64,000 nt of DNA from Duganella sp. 1224. Its GTDB lineage: Bacteria > Pseudomonadota > Gammaproteobacteria > Burkholderiales > Burkholderiaceae_D. The stretch spans positions 434,001-498,000 of the forward strand of contig NZ_JACBYS010000001.1 in assembly GCF_013408245.1 (NCBI RefSeq). Direction: 5' to 3'. The notes beneath the pieces were generated by a model. The model was given only the letters and a program-made list of their open reading frames with translations. It was not told where the DNA came from and searched no databases. The position numbers and the translations under genes are program-made. This document shows positions 46,814 to 55,871 of the stretch, in pieces. Every line of letters begins with the position of its first letter. Position 1 is the stretch's first letter.

Positions 46814-48202
46814 ATGACGACCTCTCTCTCCCCCGCGGCGCCAGCCCGCCACGTGCCTCCCCTGTTGATGCTGATGACGCTGGCCATCGGCTTTGTGATG
46901 GCGATGATCGACGTCACCGCCGTCAACACCGCGCTGTCCGACATTGCGCTCAGCCTGGCGGTGCCGCTCACCGGCCTGGTGTGGGTGGTGGACGGCTACA
47001 CGCTGACCTTTGCCGCGCTGCTGATGGCCGGCGGCGCGCTGGCCGACCGCTACGGCCCCAAGGCCGTGTACCAGGGCGGCCTCAGCGTGTTCATCCTCGG
47101 CTCGGTGCTGTGCGCGCTGGCGCCCAGCGGCCACGCGCTGATCGCGGCGCGCCTGCTGCAGGGCGCCGGCGCCGCGCTGTTCATGCCCAGTTCCCTGAGC
47201 CTGCTGACGCACGCCTACGAGGACCAGGCCACGCGGGCGCGCATGCTGGGCACGTGGTCGGCCATCGTCGGCTGCTCGTCGGCGGCCGGGCCGCTGGTCG
47301 GCGGGCTGCTGGTGCACGCCTACGGCTGGCGTAGCGTGTTCTGGGTCAACGTGCCGATCGGCCTGCTGGGCATCGTGCTGACGCAGGCGCTGGCGCCAGC
47401 CACGGCGCGCCATGCGCGCGCCTTGTCGCTGCTGAGCCACGCGCTGGGCGTGACGGCGCTGGCGGCTCTGAGTTTCGTGCTGATCGAGGGGCCGGCGCTG
47501 GGCTGGTTGTCGCCGGCGGTGCTGGCGGCGGCGCTGCTGGCGCTGGCGGCGGGCGCGCTGCTGGTGCGGCGCGAGCGGGCCGGCGCCCATCCCTTGCTGC
47601 CCAAGGCGCTGTTCGAGACGGCGGCGTTCGCGGCGGCCAATGGCGTCGGCTTCCTGATTAATTTTGCCGTGTTCGGGCAGCTGTTCCTGCTTAGTTTATT
47701 CATCCAGCAGGGCGGGGCGGACGCGCTGCAGACGGGCCTGAGGCTGATTCCGATGATGGCGGCGTTCGCGATCGGCAATCTGACCTCGGGCCGGATCACG
47801 GCGCGCGTGGGCACGCGGCCGCCGATGCTGTATGGGCTGCTGGTCGGGCTGGGGATGGCGCTGCTGATGCTGGCCGGCTTGCGCCCCGCGACGCCGTACT
47901 GGCAACTGGTGACGGCGGCGGTGGTGATGAACGTCGCCATCGGCATCGCGATTCCGGGCATGACGGCGACGGTGATGCTGGTGGCGGGCAAGGCGCACGC
48001 CAACAGCGCCGCCGCCGCGCTCAATGCCAACCGCCAGATCGGCGCGCTGGTGGGCGTGGCGATGATGGGCACCGTGCTGCACATGGCGCCGGCGTGGGGT
48101 TGGCGGCTGCCGCTGTCGTTTGGGTTGATCGCGGCGGCCTATGCGGCGGCGTTGGGGCTGGTGTATTGCCACGTCAGACCCGCACGGCCAGGCGGGGTCT
48201 GA
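46814..48202 (+). CDS. MFS drug/organic compound exporter (DHA2-like)
   Basis: 462-aa major facilitator protein with about 14 hydrophobic helices; LADRYGPKAVYQGGLSVFILG is the loop 2-3 motif, and AARLLQGAGAALFMPSSLSLL the DHA2-type motif in helix 5. I use the ATG at 46814 (an earlier in-frame ATG at 46751 would lie in the LysR regulatory region). The last seven residues (PARPGGV) and the stop codon are encoded by palindromic repeat copy 3. Likely controlled by the divergent LysR. Confidence 0.88.
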   Translation: MTTSLSPAAPARHVPPLLMLMTLAIGFVMAMIDVTAVNTALSDIALSLAVPLTGLVWVVDGYTLTFAALLMAGGALADRYGPKAVYQGGLSVFILGSVLCALAPSGHALIAARLLQGAGAALFMPSSLSLLTHAYEDQATRARMLGTWSAIVGCSSAAGPLVGGLLVHAYGWRSVFWVNVPIGLLGIVLTQALAPATARHARALSLLSHALGVTALAALSFVLIEGPALGWLSPAVLAAALLALAAGALLVRRERAGAHPLLPKALFETAAFAAANGVGFLINFAVFGQLFLLSLFIQQGGADALQTGLRLIPMMAAFAIGNLTSGRITARVGTRPPMLYGLLVGLGMALLMLAGLRPATPYWQLVTAAVVMNVAIGIAIPGMTATVMLVAGKAHANSAAAALNANRQIGALVGVAMMGTVLHMAPAWGWRLPLSFGLIAAAYAAALGLVYCHVRPARPGGV

Positions 48203-48223
48203 CCCCGTGCGGGGTCAGACCCC
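48179..48223 (+). repeat. GGTCTGACCCC palindromic repeat, copy 3
   Basis: CCCGCACGGCCAGGC then GGGGTCTGACCCCGTGC and GGGGTCAGACCC. It supplies the 3' end and stop codon of the MFS gene and separates it from the convergent ribB gene. Confidence 0.88.
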
Positions 48224-48260
48224 CAAATGGTGACGCCGGCGTCGTGGCACAGGCTGCGGG

Positions 48261-48920
48261 TCAGATGCCGTGCTGCTGGCGCCAGGCGATCATCTCGGCG
48301 ATGGTCAGGATCGGCATCCCGTGCAGTTCGGCGAAGCGTTCGATGTCGGCGCCACGCATCATGGTGCCATCGGGGTTCATCAACTCGCACAGCACGGCCG
48401 CCGGATTGAGGCCGGCCATGGTGGCCAGGTCGACCGAGCCCTCGGTATGCCCCTTGCGCGCCAGCACACCGCCCGGCGTGGCGCGCAGCGGGAACACGTG
48501 GCCTGGATGCACCAGGTCCGACGGCTTGGCGTTGGCCGCCGTCGCCGCGCGGATGGTGGTCACGCGGTCGGCCGCCGAAACGCCGGTGGTCACGCCCTCA
48601 CGCGCCTCGATCGACACCGTGAACGGCGTGCCATAACGGCTGCCGTTGTTGGCCGCCATCATCGGCAATTCCAGCGCGCGCACCTGGTCCGCGTCCAGGC
48701 ACAGGCAGACGATGCCGCTGCACTCGCGGATCATCAAGGCCATGGTGTGCACCGTCATCTTTTCAGCGGCGACAATCAGGTCGGCCTCGTTCTCGCGGTC
48801 AAAATCATCGAGCAGGATGACCGGCACGCCGGCGCGCATGGCGTCCAGCGCCGCGTGGATGCGGCCTTCCAGGTCGTCCGATACAAGGGAAGAGGGGGAT
48901 ACGGCAGTGTGGTCCAGCAT
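48261..48920 (-). CDS. ribB: RibB, 3,4-dihydroxy-2-butanone 4-phosphate synthase
   Basis: 219-aa enzyme making the four-carbon unit of riboflavin from ribulose 5-phosphate. The signature [18 protein letters not shown] and the later THxD-type [13 protein letters not shown] segment are present; there is no GTP cyclohydrolase II extension. AAGGAG precedes the ATG at 48920. Its leader contains an FMN riboswitch, so it is repressed by FMN. Confidence 0.95.
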   Translation of the reverse strand: MLDHTAVSPSSLVSDDLEGRIHAALDAMRAGVPVILLDDFDRENEADLIVAAEKMTVHTMALMIRECSGIVCLCLDADQVRALELPMMAANNGSRYGTPFTVSIEAREGVTTGVSAADRVTTIRAATAANAKPSDLVHPGHVFPLRATPGGVLARKGHTEGSVDLATMAGLNPAAVLCELMNPDGTMMRGADIERFAELHGMPILTIAEMIAWRQQHGI

Positions 48921-48973
48921 GTGAAACGCTCCTTGATAAGATAGGAACGCGACAGGGCAAGCGAATACGCGCG

Positions 48974-49001
48974 GCCCGCCGGGCCACAAGGGGCGGCGGG
49001 C
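48974..49001 (-). terminator. Hairpin in ribB leader (expression platform)
   Basis: Perfect 8-bp GC arms GCCCGCCG / CGGCGGGC with a 12-nt loop between the aptamer and the ribB start. There is no clear U-run afterwards, so it may act with Rho or by folding against the ribosome-binding region. Confidence 0.55.
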
Positions 49002-49013
49002 TGCGTCAAGCGC

Positions 49014-49128
49014 ACATCTTCTTTCATCCGGACTGTTACCGTCGGCCCTGGAGTTGCACCAGATCTGCGCGTTGCCGCGCTCGCGGGCTGTACCGCCGGT
49101 GGGGAATTGCACCCCGCCCCGAAGACGT
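49014..49128 (-). promoter_or_regulatory. FMN riboswitch (RFN element)
   Basis: On the minus strand the RFN consensus appears in order: TTCGGGGCGGGGTGCAATTC, CCCACCGGCGGTA, AGCCCGCGAG, AGATCTGGTGCAACTCCAG, GCCGACGGTAACAGTC, CGGATGAAAGAAG, closed by a P1 helix of ACGTCTTC with GAAGATGT. It lies about 95 nt upstream of ribB and represses it when FMN is plentiful. The remaining 49129-49224 is the divergent promoter region for ribB and the M16 gene. Confidence 0.96.
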
Positions 49129-49224
49129 TTGTTGTTGCCCGCCGGGCGGCAGGCACGAGGATTTTAGCCTAAATCCGGCAATTCGGTGTAAGGTAGCTGT
49201 TCTCTTAGATTTTGTGCATTCGGA

Positions 49225-52050
49225 ATGAAGCTGATTACCCTGCGTATCCTGTCCGGCGCTGCAATCCTGGCGTGTTCTTTCCTGGCGCAAGCCGACGATC
49301 TGCCCGCGCCCAAGCTGAGCGACCCGATACCGGTGGGCCCGCAGGTCAAGGTTGGCAAATTGGCCAATGGTCTGAGCTACTACATCCAGCGCAACGGCCG
49401 GCCGGAGAAGAAGCTGGAGCTGCGGCTGGTGGTCAAGGCCGGCTCCATCCTGGAGGACGACGACCAGCAGGGCCTGGCCCACTTCACCGAGCACATGGCC
49501 TTCAACGGCTCCACCCATTTCAAGCGCAACGAGCTGGTGTCTTACCTGCAGTCGATCGGCGTCAAGTTCGGCGCGGACCTCAACGCCTACACCAGCTTCG
49601 ACGAAACCGTCTACATCCTGCCGCTGCCCACCGATAAGAAGGAAGTCGTCGACAAGGGCTTCCAGGTGCTGGAGGACTGGGCGCACGGCCTGTCGTTCAA
49701 CGACGCCGACATCGACAGCGAGCGTGGCATCGTGCTGGAAGAGCTGCGCATGGGGAAGGGCGTGGACGACCGCATGAACAAGGTGGTGCTGCCCAAGGTG
49801 CTGAACGGCTCGCGCTACGCGCAGCGCATGCCGATCGGTAAAGAGGAGATCCTCAGGCACTTCAAGTACGACGCCATCAAGCGCTTCTACCGCGACTGGT
49901 ATCGCCCGGACCTGATGGCGGTGGTGGCGGTCGGCGACATCGACCCGGCCGAGGCCCAGCGGCTGATCGAGCAGCACTTCGGCAAGCTGAAAAATCCGGC
50001 CCATCCGCGCCCGCGCGCGTACGCCAGCATCCCCGAGCGCCAGGATTCGGAGGGCATCGTCTTCACCGACAAGGAAGTCAGCGCCAACACCGTCTACATC
50101 CGCTACCCGATCCAGTCGCTGCCGGCCGAGAAGACCTTCGGCGACTACCGCCAGAAGCTGGTCGAGAACCTGTACAGCTTTATCCTCAGCCAGCGCATGT
50201 ACGAGCTGACGCAGCAGGCCAACCCGCCGTTCCTGCAGGGCGGCAGCGGCATGAACAAGATCGTGCGCGGCTACCGCTCGTTCGGCGCCGGCGCGGTGCT
50301 GGGCAAGGGCGGCGCCACGCCGGCCATCAACGCGCTGGTGCAGGAAGACCAGCGCGCGCGCCAGTACGGCTTCAGCGCGGCCGAGGTGGAACGCGCCAAG
50401 AAGGGCATGCTGCGCAACTACGAGCGCCTGTACAACGAGCGCGATAAATCCGATTCGGCCGGCTACGCCGCCGAATACATCCGCCACTTCCTGGAGGACG
50501 AGGCCATCCCCGGCATCAGCGCCGAATACCGCTACGTCAGCCAGTTGCTGCCGTCGATCAGCGTGGACGAGGTCAACGCCGCCGTGCGCGCGGCCATTCC
50601 GGACAACCAGAGCAAGCTGGTGATCTACACCGGCGTCGACAAGCCGGGCGTGCCGCCGCCGCGGGCCGATGAGCTGGTGCGCACCGCCAGCGCGGCCGAG
50701 CGCATTGCCGTCAAGCCGGTGGCGGACAAGGAATACGCCACCCAGCTGATGCCGCAGCCGCCGAAGGCCGGCGGCATCGTCAGCGAAACCGTCGACGACA
50801 AGGTCGGCATCACCCAGCTTACGCTCAGCAACGGCGTCAAGGTGGTGCTGAAGCCGACCGACTTCAATAACGACCAGGTGCTGCTGGGCGGCCTGCGCTA
50901 CGGCGGCTGGTCGCTGCTGCCGGACAGCGACGTCTTCGCCGCGCATTACGCCAGCAGCATCGTCGGCCAGATGGGGGTGCTGAACTACACGCCGAACGAC
51001 CTGGTGAAGGTCTTGGCCGGGAAGAGCGTCAGCTCGGCCGCCAATGTCAGTTCGCTCAACGAGTCGATCGGCGGCAGCTCCGGCAGTTCGGACGTGGAAG
51101 CCATGCTGCAACTGGTGTACCTGCAGATGACGCAGCCGCGCAAGGACCCGGCCATTTACACCGCCTACGTCGACCGCCAGCGCGAGCTGGCGCAGAACAA
51201 TCTGGCGCGGCCGGAATCGGTGTTCTACGACACCGTCACCGCCACGCTGTACAACAACAATCCGCGCGTGCTGCGGGCGGCGCGCCCGGCCGATTTCGAC
51301 CAGCTGGCGCTGGACCGGGTGCTGGACATCTACAACAGCCGGCTGTCGAGCGCGCGCGACTTCACCTTCTTCATCGTCGGCAGCTTCGACGTCCAGAAAA
51401 TCAAGCCGCTGATCGCCACCTACCTGGCCAGCCTGCCGGTGGGCGAGATCCCGGTCGCCTTCAAGGATGAGGGCGTGCGGCCGATCAAGGGCGTGGTGAA
51501 GAAGGAGGTGCATGCCGGCTCGGACCCGAAGAGCACCATTTCGCTGTCGTTCACCGGCGAGGTGGAGTACTCGCGCGCCGCGCGCATGCGGCTGCAGGCA
51601 CTGGTGGAGGTCATGAACATCAAGCTGATTGAAACGCTGCGCGAGAAGATGGGCGCGATGTACAGTGGCGGCATGAGCGGCAGCATGAGCCGCATCCCCT
51701 ACGGCAACTACACGATCAGCGCCAACCTGCCGTGCGCGCCGGAGAACGTCGACAAGGTGCTGGCCGCCACCTTCGCCGAGATCGAGAAGATCAAGCAGCA
51801 CGGCGCCCAGGAGGCGGACCTGAACAAGGTCAAGGCCTCGTGGCTCAAGGGCTACCGCAAGGGGCTGCGCGAAAACAGCTACTGGATGGCCTCACTGCAG
51901 AATGCCTTCTTCAACAATAACAGTCCGGAGGATATACTGAGCTACGAGTCGCGCGTGAACGCGCTGACGACGGCGGACCTGCAGGAGGCCGCCCAGCGCT
52001 ACTTCGATACCAACAACTATCTGCAAGTGGTGCTGTACCCCGAGAAGTAA
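49225..52050 (+). CDS. M16-family zinc metallopeptidase (insulinase-like)
   Basis: 941-aa exported protease (signal peptide ending FLAQADD). The N-terminal M16 domain has the inverted zinc motif HFTEH and the distal glutamate in ERGIVLEELR; a second, catalytically inactive M16 domain forms the other half of the clamshell (TLSNGVKVVLKPTDFNNDQV). It degrades oligopeptides in the periplasm. A 66-aa protein gene follows by 9 bp. Confidence 0.93.
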   Translation: MKLITLRILSGAAILACSFLAQADDLPAPKLSDPIPVGPQVKVGKLANGLSYYIQRNGRPEKKLELRLVVKAGSILEDDDQQGLAHFTEHMAFNGSTHFKRNELVSYLQSIGVKFGADLNAYTSFDETVYILPLPTDKKEVVDKGFQVLEDWAHGLSFNDADIDSERGIVLEELRMGKGVDDRMNKVVLPKVLNGSRYAQRMPIGKEEILRHFKYDAIKRFYRDWYRPDLMAVVAVGDIDPAEAQRLIEQHFGKLKNPAHPRPRAYASIPERQDSEGIVFTDKEVSANTVYIRYPIQSLPAEKTFGDYRQKLVENLYSFILSQRMYELTQQANPPFLQGGSGMNKIVRGYRSFGAGAVLGKGGATPAINALVQEDQRARQYGFSAAEVERAKKGMLRNYERLYNERDKSDSAGYAAEYIRHFLEDEAIPGISAEYRYVSQLLPSISVDEVNAAVRAAIPDNQSKLVIYTGVDKPGVPPPRADELVRTASAAERIAVKPVADKEYATQLMPQPPKAGGIVSETVDDKVGITQLTLSNGVKVVLKPTDFNNDQVLLGGLRYGGWSLLPDSDVFAAHYASSIVGQMGVLNYTPNDLVKVLAGKSVSSAANVSSLNESIGGSSGSSDVEAMLQLVYLQMTQPRKDPAIYTAYVDRQRELAQNNLARPESVFYDTVTATLYNNNPRVLRAARPADFDQLALDRVLDIYNSRLSSARDFTFFIVGSFDVQKIKPLIATYLASLPVGEIPVAFKDEGVRPIKGVVKKEVHAGSDPKSTISLSFTGEVEYSRAARMRLQALVEVMNIKLIETLREKMGAMYSGGMSGSMSRIPYGNYTISANLPCAPENVDKVLAATFAEIEKIKQHGAQEADLNKVKASWLKGYRKGLRENSYWMASLQNAFFNNNSPEDILSYESRVNALTTADLQEAAQRYFDTNNYLQVVLYPEK

Positions 52051-52059
52051 GGAGCAATC

Positions 52060-52260
52060 ATGGCAAAGAAAAAAGAAGAGCTGGACCCGGAAACCCTGGA
52101 GCTGATCAACTGGTGCATCGAGGTGGAGGGCTACCTGGTCAAGGGCGGCGCCACCCAGCAGGAAGCGCAGGACCACATCGAAGAACAGGTGGAATGGTTC
52201 ACCGACCAGTTCTACGATGGTTTGACGCCGGAAGAAGCCGCGAAAGAAGCGCTGGCCTAG
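52060..52260 (+). CDS. Small acidic conserved protein
   Basis: 66-aa acidic protein (MAKKKEELDPETLELINWCI start) with predicted helices and a DGLTPEEAAKEAL ending. An AAGGAG-like site precedes the ATG. It is likely co-transcribed with the M16 peptidase gene. No function known. Confidence 0.8.
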   Translation: MAKKKEELDPETLELINWCIEVEGYLVKGGATQQEAQDHIEEQVEWFTDQFYDGLTPEEAAKEALA

Positions 52261-52321
52261 TCCGGCCAGGCGTCGCGGCAGACGACGATGTGCAGAGAGG
52301 GAACGCCGGGGACGAACAACC

Positions 52322-53728
52322 ATGGGCAAAAACATCAGCGACCTGCCGGGACCGAAGCCGCGCCCCTTGCTGGGCAATGTGCGCGAGATCCGCGCGCGGC
52401 CGTTTCACCAGGTGCTGGAGGACTGGGGGCGCGAGTTCGGCCCGCTGTACCGCTTCCGCATCATGGGCCGGCAGATGCTGGCCACCTCCGACCGCGACAT
52501 GATCGCCACGCTGCTGCGCGACCGGCCGGACATGATGCGCCGCTCCAGCCGCACGGCCGAGATGCTCGATGAGATCGGCACGCGCGGCCTGTTCACCGCC
52601 GAGGGCGAGGACTGGCGCCGCCAGCGCAAGCTGGTGATGCGGGCGCTGACGCCGGAGGTGATCCATCATTTCTTTCCGACGCTGGCGGCGATGACCGAGC
52701 GCCTGCGGCTGCGCTGGCAGCGCGCGCTGGCCGCCGGCCAGCCGGTCGACCTGCTGCGCGACCTCAAGGCCTACACGCTGGACGTCACCATCGGCCTGGC
52801 GATGGGGCAGGACATCAACACGCTGGAACTGGAGGCGCATCCGCTGCAGCGTGACATCGAATTCCTGTTCCAGTTGGTGGCGCGCCGCCTGACCACGCCG
52901 TTTGCGTACTGGCGCGTGCCGCTGCTGAAGCGGGCGCAGGACCACGAGGCCATCGCCGCCTCGGCGCGCATCCAGCAGGCCATCTTTGGCTTCATCGCCG
53001 ACGCGCGCCAGCGGCTGGCGGCCGATCCGGCGCGCCGCCTCAAGCCGGCCAACCTGCTGGAGGCGCTGATCGTCGCGCGCGACGAGCCGGATTCCGGCTT
53101 CACCGACGAGGCGGTGGTCGGCAATGCCATCACCATGGTGTTCGCCGGCGAGGACACCACCTCCAACACCGCCGCCTGGCTGCTGGAATTCCTGGCCGAC
53201 CATCCGGCTGCCGCCGCCCGCATGGCGCGCGAGGCGGAGCAGGTGCTGGGCGAACGCGCGGTGCTGGACGACTACCGCCTGCTCGACCAGCTGCCCTACA
53301 TCGACGCCGCCACCCGCGAGGCGATGCGCCTCAAGCCGGTCGGCCCGTTCATGGCGGCCGAGCCGAATCAGGACGTGGTGCTGGGCGACCTGGCGGTGCC
53401 GGCGGGCACGGTGATCTTCCTGTTGCTGCGCCGCGCGGCGGAGCGCGAGGCCGGCCTGGCGCAGCAGGAACGCTTCCTGCCCGAGCGCTGGCTGGTGGAG
53501 GCCGCGGGGCAGGGCGATGATCCCGGCCGCAAGCTGTTTCCGTTCGGCGGCGGGCCGCGCTTCTGCCCGGGGCGCTACCTGGCCATGGCGGAGATCAAGA
53601 TGGTGATGTCGATGCTGGCGCGGCATTTCACGCTGGAGCGGGTGCCCGGCGCCCCGGCCGCGCGCGAGTGCTTCACCTTCACCATGACGCCGGACGCGCT
53701 GCCGGTGCGGCTGGCGCGCAAAACCTGA
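52322..53728 (+). CDS. Cytochrome P450
   Basis: 468-aa soluble P450. The heme ligand loop is FPFGGGPRFCPGRYLA; the I-helix oxygen-binding motif AGEDTTSNT and the K-helix EAMR (ExxR) are intact. No membrane anchor. The substrate cannot be inferred; the following SRPBCC-type lipid-binding gene hints at a hydrophobic one. No ferredoxin gene is nearby. Weak ribosome-binding site (GGGGACG). Confidence 0.94.
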   Translation: MGKNISDLPGPKPRPLLGNVREIRARPFHQVLEDWGREFGPLYRFRIMGRQMLATSDRDMIATLLRDRPDMMRRSSRTAEMLDEIGTRGLFTAEGEDWRRQRKLVMRALTPEVIHHFFPTLAAMTERLRLRWQRALAAGQPVDLLRDLKAYTLDVTIGLAMGQDINTLELEAHPLQRDIEFLFQLVARRLTTPFAYWRVPLLKRAQDHEAIAASARIQQAIFGFIADARQRLAADPARRLKPANLLEALIVARDEPDSGFTDEAVVGNAITMVFAGEDTTSNTAAWLLEFLADHPAAAARMAREAEQVLGERAVLDDYRLLDQLPYIDAATREAMRLKPVGPFMAAEPNQDVVLGDLAVPAGTVIFLLLRRAAEREAGLAQQERFLPERWLVEAAGQGDDPGRKLFPFGGGPRFCPGRYLAMAEIKMVMSMLARHFTLERVPGAPAARECFTFTMTPDALPVRLARKT

Positions 53729-53764
53729 CCGGCCAATGCCATAATAAGAGAAAGGGAGAAAAGC

Positions 53765-54289
53765 ATGTTCAAGAAAGTCATCGTCGTCGTTTCGGTGTTG
53801 ATCCTGCTGTTGCTGGCGTGGGCCGCTTTGCAGCCGTCGACCTACTCGGTGCAGCGCTCGATCGCCATCAAGGCGCCGCCAGAAAAAATCCAGCCGCTGA
53901 TCAGCGACTTCCATCACTGGCAGCAGTGGTCGCCGTGGGAGGGACTGGATCCGGCCATGCAGCGCACCTACAGCGGCGCGCCCAGGGATCTGGGCGCGGT
54001 CTATGCCTGGCAGGGCAACAAGAACGTGGGCTCCGGCCGCATGGAGGTGGTCAGCCTGACGCCGGCCAGGGTCGGCATCAAGCTGGACTTCCTGACGCCG
54101 GTGAAGTCGACCTCGGACACCGTATTCGTGCTGGAGCCGCAAGGCGACACCACCACGGTGCGCTGGACCATGTCCGGCGATACCGACTTCATGGCCAAGA
54201 TGATGAACGTGTTTATCAGCATGGACAGCATGATCGGCCCGGCCTTTGAAAGCGGCCTGGCGAAAATGAAGACGGTGGCGGAAAAATAA
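53765..54289 (+). CDS. SRPBCC/polyketide-cyclase-like protein
   Basis: 174-aa protein with an N-terminal signal/anchor helix (VIVVVSVLILLLLAWAAL) and a START/SRPBCC fold (SIAIKAPPEKIQPLISDFHH, WSPWEGLDP). Such domains bind lipids or other hydrophobic ligands. Follows the P450 gene by 36 bp. Confidence 0.85.
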   Translation: MFKKVIVVVSVLILLLLAWAALQPSTYSVQRSIAIKAPPEKIQPLISDFHHWQQWSPWEGLDPAMQRTYSGAPRDLGAVYAWQGNKNVGSGRMEVVSLTPARVGIKLDFLTPVKSTSDTVFVLEPQGDTTTVRWTMSGDTDFMAKMMNVFISMDSMIGPAFESGLAKMKTVAEK

Positions 54290-54297
54290 GGAGACGG

Positions 54298-54750
54298 ATG
54301 ATGCGCAAGGCGGCAACCAACCTGGCGATGGCGGCAACGGCGGCGGCACTGGCGGCGACGATGGCCATCGCGCCAGCCGGCGCGGCGCCGTTGCGGCACG
54401 ACCATCCGCTGATCGGCATCTGGCGTGTTACGCTGCCGGACGGCGCCTGCACCGAGACCTACCGCATCCGCCCGGACGGCACCACGCTGGTGTTCAGCAA
54501 GGAGGAGGTGGCGGAGTCCAGCTTCACCGTCAGCGACCAGCCGGACAAGAATGGCTTCTACAAGCAGGTCGACACCATCGTCAAGGACAACGGCAAGCGC
54601 GATTGCAGCGGCAACGTCACCAAGCCGGGGCGCGCCGTCACCAGCTACTTGCGCTTCCACCCCGGCGGCAACCTGTTCGTCATGTGCGCCGATCCCAATC
54701 TGCAGCGCTGCATCGGCCCCTTCATCCGCGTGCGCGGGCAGGGCGTTTAG
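54298..54750 (+). CDS. Small secreted hypothetical protein
   Basis: 150-aa protein with a signal peptide (AMAATAAALAATMAIAPAGA) and a beta-rich body containing four cysteines (DGACTET, KRDCSGN, VMCAD, QRCIG) that could form disulfides. An AAGGAG site precedes two in-frame ATGs (54298, 54301). Follows the SRPBCC gene by 8 bp. Unknown function. Confidence 0.75.
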   Translation: MMRKAATNLAMAATAAALAATMAIAPAGAAPLRHDHPLIGIWRVTLPDGACTETYRIRPDGTTLVFSKEEVAESSFTVSDQPDKNGFYKQVDTIVKDNGKRDCSGNVTKPGRAVTSYLRFHPGGNLFVMCADPNLQRCIGPFIRVRGQGV

Positions 54751-55769
54751 CCGCTGCGCCAGGCGCCGGGATTGACCCCGGCCCATTCCTTGAACGCGTG
54801 ATTGAACGCGCTCTGCTCCTGGTAGCCGAGCAGGAAGGCGATGTCCACCAGGTTCAGCTCCTGGCGCCGCAAATACTCCTTGGCCAGCGCGAAGCGCGCC
54901 TGGTCCAGCACCTGCTGGAAAGTGGCGCCGGCCTCGCTCAGCTTGCGCTGCAGCGTGCGCGGCGACAGCTTCAGCGTCTCGGCAATGGTGGCCAGCCGCA
55001 CCTGGCCGCCGGACAGGCTGGCGACGATGGCCTCATGCACCTGGCGCGTGATGGCCGGCGCGCTGCTGGCGCGCTGTTGCAGCAGTTGCTCCGCGTGCTG
55101 CCGCAGCACCGGATACAGGCTGACGTCCGCATTCGGCACGGGCCAGGACAGCAGCATGGCGTTGAAGCTGGCGACATTGGCTTGCGCGTTAAACAGCGGC
55201 ATATCGCCCAGCACCTTTACGTATTCCTCGCGCAGTGCCGGCGGACCGCCGTCGTGCGTCAGCGTGATCGCGTGGGCCGGCAGCGCGGTCCCGGCCAGCC
55301 AGTTGCTGAACACGCGGATGCCGGCGAACACGCTGTCGGCCAGGTGGCGGTGCGCGCTGCCGTAGTGGCTATGCCAGGTGTAGTGGGCGATGTCGTCGTC
55401 GATGGTGATGGCCGAGCGGCCCAGGTCATGCGCCAGCTGTTCGTAGCGCATGGTCTGTTCGAACACCTGGCCGAAATCGCGACAGCTCAGCAGGATCAGG
55501 CCGTAGACGGTGTAGGTCCCCAGCTTGACGCACTGGCCCACGTGCAGGCCGAAATGCGGATCGTTGGCCAGCGTGGCGCCGATGTCGAGCAGGCGCACGT
55601 AGTCGTCGGCCGGCAGCGACTCCGGCAGCGGCGCCAGCGCGCCGGCGGCCAGGCCGGCCGCCGTTTCCAGCGCGCGCGCCGTCACGCCGCGCATGGCGGC
55701 GGCCTCCATCAGCGGCTGCAGGTAGGAGCCGGCGACGCGTTTGGCATGATCGAACAAGGGGGGTGTCAT
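54747..55769 (-). CDS. AraC-family transcriptional regulator
   Basis: 340-aa regulator: an N-terminal AraC-type arabinose-binding-like domain (OruR/ErbR type) and two C-terminal HTH motifs (VRLATIAETLKLSPRTLQRK and LNLVDIAFLLGYQEQSAFN). Divergent from the oxidase-dehydrogenase-kinase operon starting at 55872, so it is the likely activator. Its stop overlaps the convergent secreted protein gene. Confidence 0.92.
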   Translation of the reverse strand: MTPPLFDHAKRVAGSYLQPLMEAAAMRGVTARALETAAGLAAGALAPLPESLPADDYVRLLDIGATLANDPHFGLHVGQCVKLGTYTVYGLILLSCRDFGQVFEQTMRYEQLAHDLGRSAITIDDDIAHYTWHSHYGSAHRHLADSVFAGIRVFSNWLAGTALPAHAITLTHDGGPPALREEYVKVLGDMPLFNAQANVASFNAMLLSWPVPNADVSLYPVLRQHAEQLLQQRASSAPAITRQVHEAIVASLSGGQVRLATIAETLKLSPRTLQRKLSEAGATFQQVLDQARFALAKEYLRRQELNLVDIAFLLGYQEQSAFNHAFKEWAGVNPGAWRSG

Positions 55770-55871
55770 GAATGCGCAATACCGGCGCGCGGCATTGTTT
55801 TAATCTCAAGTGGTGAATAAATCGCGTGCTTGCCAGTATATCAAGCGCGCCGCCAGGGAGATAGCAAAACA

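Noticed and set aside
49036..51801. 921-aa minus-strand frame opposite the M16 peptidase, reaching into the FMN riboswitch
   Set aside because: Shadow frame; its C-terminal part would be translated from the riboswitch antisense region.
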